A stretch of DNA of 64,000 nucleotides from Euglena gracilis (lineage: Eukaryota > Euglenida > Euglenophyceae > Euglenales). This document shows, piece by piece, positions 63,063-64,000 of this stretch (positions are counted from its first letter, which is position 1; each line of letters opens with the position of its first letter). The position numbers and the translations under genes are program-made. The notes under the pieces were generated by a model that saw only the letters and a list, made by a program, of their open reading frames with translations, did not search any database and was not told where the DNA came from. The stretch covers positions 64,496,257 through 64,560,256 of the forward strand of contig CP154956.1 in the NCBI GenBank assembly GCA_039621445.1, given 5' to 3'.

Positions 63063-63380
63063 GTGGGCCCCGCCCCGACCAAACCACAGGGGAGGGGGAT
63101 CACTTTCCACTTTCCAAAACGCGTCACCCACTCCCCTTCCAGGGGGGGGGGTCGGTCATTCTGGCCACTCGGCCAAAAATCATATGATTTTGGTTAAAAT
63201 ACCACAAATCTGGTGCCTTCGGCGCCGGTGGCCATTTTTGTGCGTTTCTGGCAAACCCCACCCCCCCGGGGGGGGGGGTGGGGTCTGGAGCCAAAAAAAC
63301 CGTCAGTGACTCCAAAAAAATCATACAGTCACCCCCTGGGGGTGGGTTGGACACACCCGAAGCAATGGCATGGCCCCGAC
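63063..63380. mobile_element. MITE of the CCATTGCT family, diverged left end
   Basis: The right end (inverted) GGCCATGCCATTGCTTCGGG and the internal CACCCC, GATTTTGG and TGGTGCCTTCGGCGCCGG blocks match the family; the left end is degraded. It lies just downstream of the exon ending at 63,429. Confidence 0.5.
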
Positions 63381-63428
63381 TGAACCGACACCACCTTCCC
63401 CATTCCCCATCTCCCGTCACGTGACCAC

Positions 63429-63750
63429 CCCATAGCGAAAAAAAAAGCACGTCGTTCCCATCCGGCCCCCCAGCCCCGGCCCCGACCCAGCCTGCCCGCA
63501 GCACCAGCACGTGGAAGCGAGGCCCCCCACGCTGGGCCACGGCGTGGGTGAAGCCCCCGCCCTCGGAGCCCCCGCCGAGGCCGTCCGCGGAGAGCAGTTG
63601 GTGCGCCGCCAGCACCGCCGGCCCCGGGGCGCCGGCCATGGGGGACGGCTCAGCGGTGGCCGGGCCCGCCGGAGGCGGGGGTGGGGCAGGGGCAGGGACG
63701 GGGAGCGGCGGGGGCGGCGCAGGGCCGGCCCATCGCTGGGTCGAGAGGGG
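63429..63750 (-). CDS. Exon: beta-propeller-like segment, first recognised
   Basis: After a proline-rich run the frame reads AVLAAHQLLSADGLGGG, FTHAVAQRGGPRFHVLVLRA and NDVLFFSLWG, and ends at a GT donor (GGG then GTGGTCACG). The alternating hydrophobic FHVLVLRA and DVLFFSLW strands are like a WD40-type blade. The 5' limit and any start codon are not resolved; the proline-rich part may be N-terminal coding or intron. Confidence 0.5.
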
Positions 63751-64000
63751 GGGGACTGCGGCAGGGGATGCAGACCGGGGTGGGGAATCCATTGGGCCGT
63801 GCCATGTGATGCGATAATGATGATCGTGAGCCGCACAAATGGGGTGATTTCCGGGAATCGCAAATGATAATTGCAAGCCATCCTGAATGATCAATGGCCA
63901 CCATTCATATCACCAGCAGCTGCGGTACACTTACCCCCCCCCCAATCCCTGAGGTCGCTCTTTCCTTGAGAAGTTGTTGCCTGGGCTTGTGCCCAAGCGA

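Overview
The window looks like nuclear DNA of a large, repeat- and intron-rich eukaryotic genome. The likeliest source is an alga or other protist, but no species can be named. Supporting this are retroelements with tyrosine recombinases (DIRS type), a chromodomain Ty3-type element that also carries a cytosine-5 DNA methyltransferase, and small GC-rich exons separated by 0.5-3 kb introns. The introns are full of CA and CATA microsatellites, poly-G/poly-C tracts and small inverted-repeat transposons. No rRNA, tRNA, CRISPR or bacterial operon is visible.

Region 1 (1-8 kb) holds two related DIRS-type elements head to head. DIRS-A (minus strand) has a 1015-codon Gag-RT-RNaseH-methyltransferase-like frame overlapping a tyrosine recombinase frame that runs off the window at base 1. 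DIRS-B (plus strand) is a frameshifted copy cut off near 7955. Their inverted terminal repeats face each other at 4.14-4.64 kb.

Region 2 (8-17.5 kb) is GC-rich. It holds a minisatellite block and a decayed minus-strand Ty3/chromovirus-like element with Gag tail, C5 methyltransferase, protease, RT, RNase H, integrase and chromodomain. It has several frameshifts and three in-frame stops, and its 5' end is replaced by DIRS terminal-repeat sequence.

Region 3 (17.5-24.6 kb) is a third, better preserved DIRS element (DIRS-C, minus strand) with Gag, RT and recombinase, flanked by terminal-repeat fragments. A remnant of a fourth recombinase lies at 23.3-23.6 kb.

Region 4 (24.6-64 kb) is best read as one or two large minus-strand genes broken into many small exons. 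5' exons (about 63.8-54 kb) look like beta-propeller blades. Middle exons (52-40 kb) look alpha-helical, of the kind seen in vesicle-tethering or intraflagellar-transport proteins. 3' exons (30.7-24.6 kb) are proline-rich and coiled coil. The family was not identified. The introns contain several hAT-like non-autonomous elements (8-bp target duplications, CAG-type ends), a tandem array, a fold-back element and long microsatellites.

The most notable object is a 2.4-kb transposon (48,930-51,337) that appears to sit inside an exon. Its terminal inverted repeats provide a GT donor and an AG acceptor that would keep the host reading frame, as expected of an intron-creating transposon (introner). 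A possible cluster of small secreted proteins (37.1-38.4 kb) lies in another intron.
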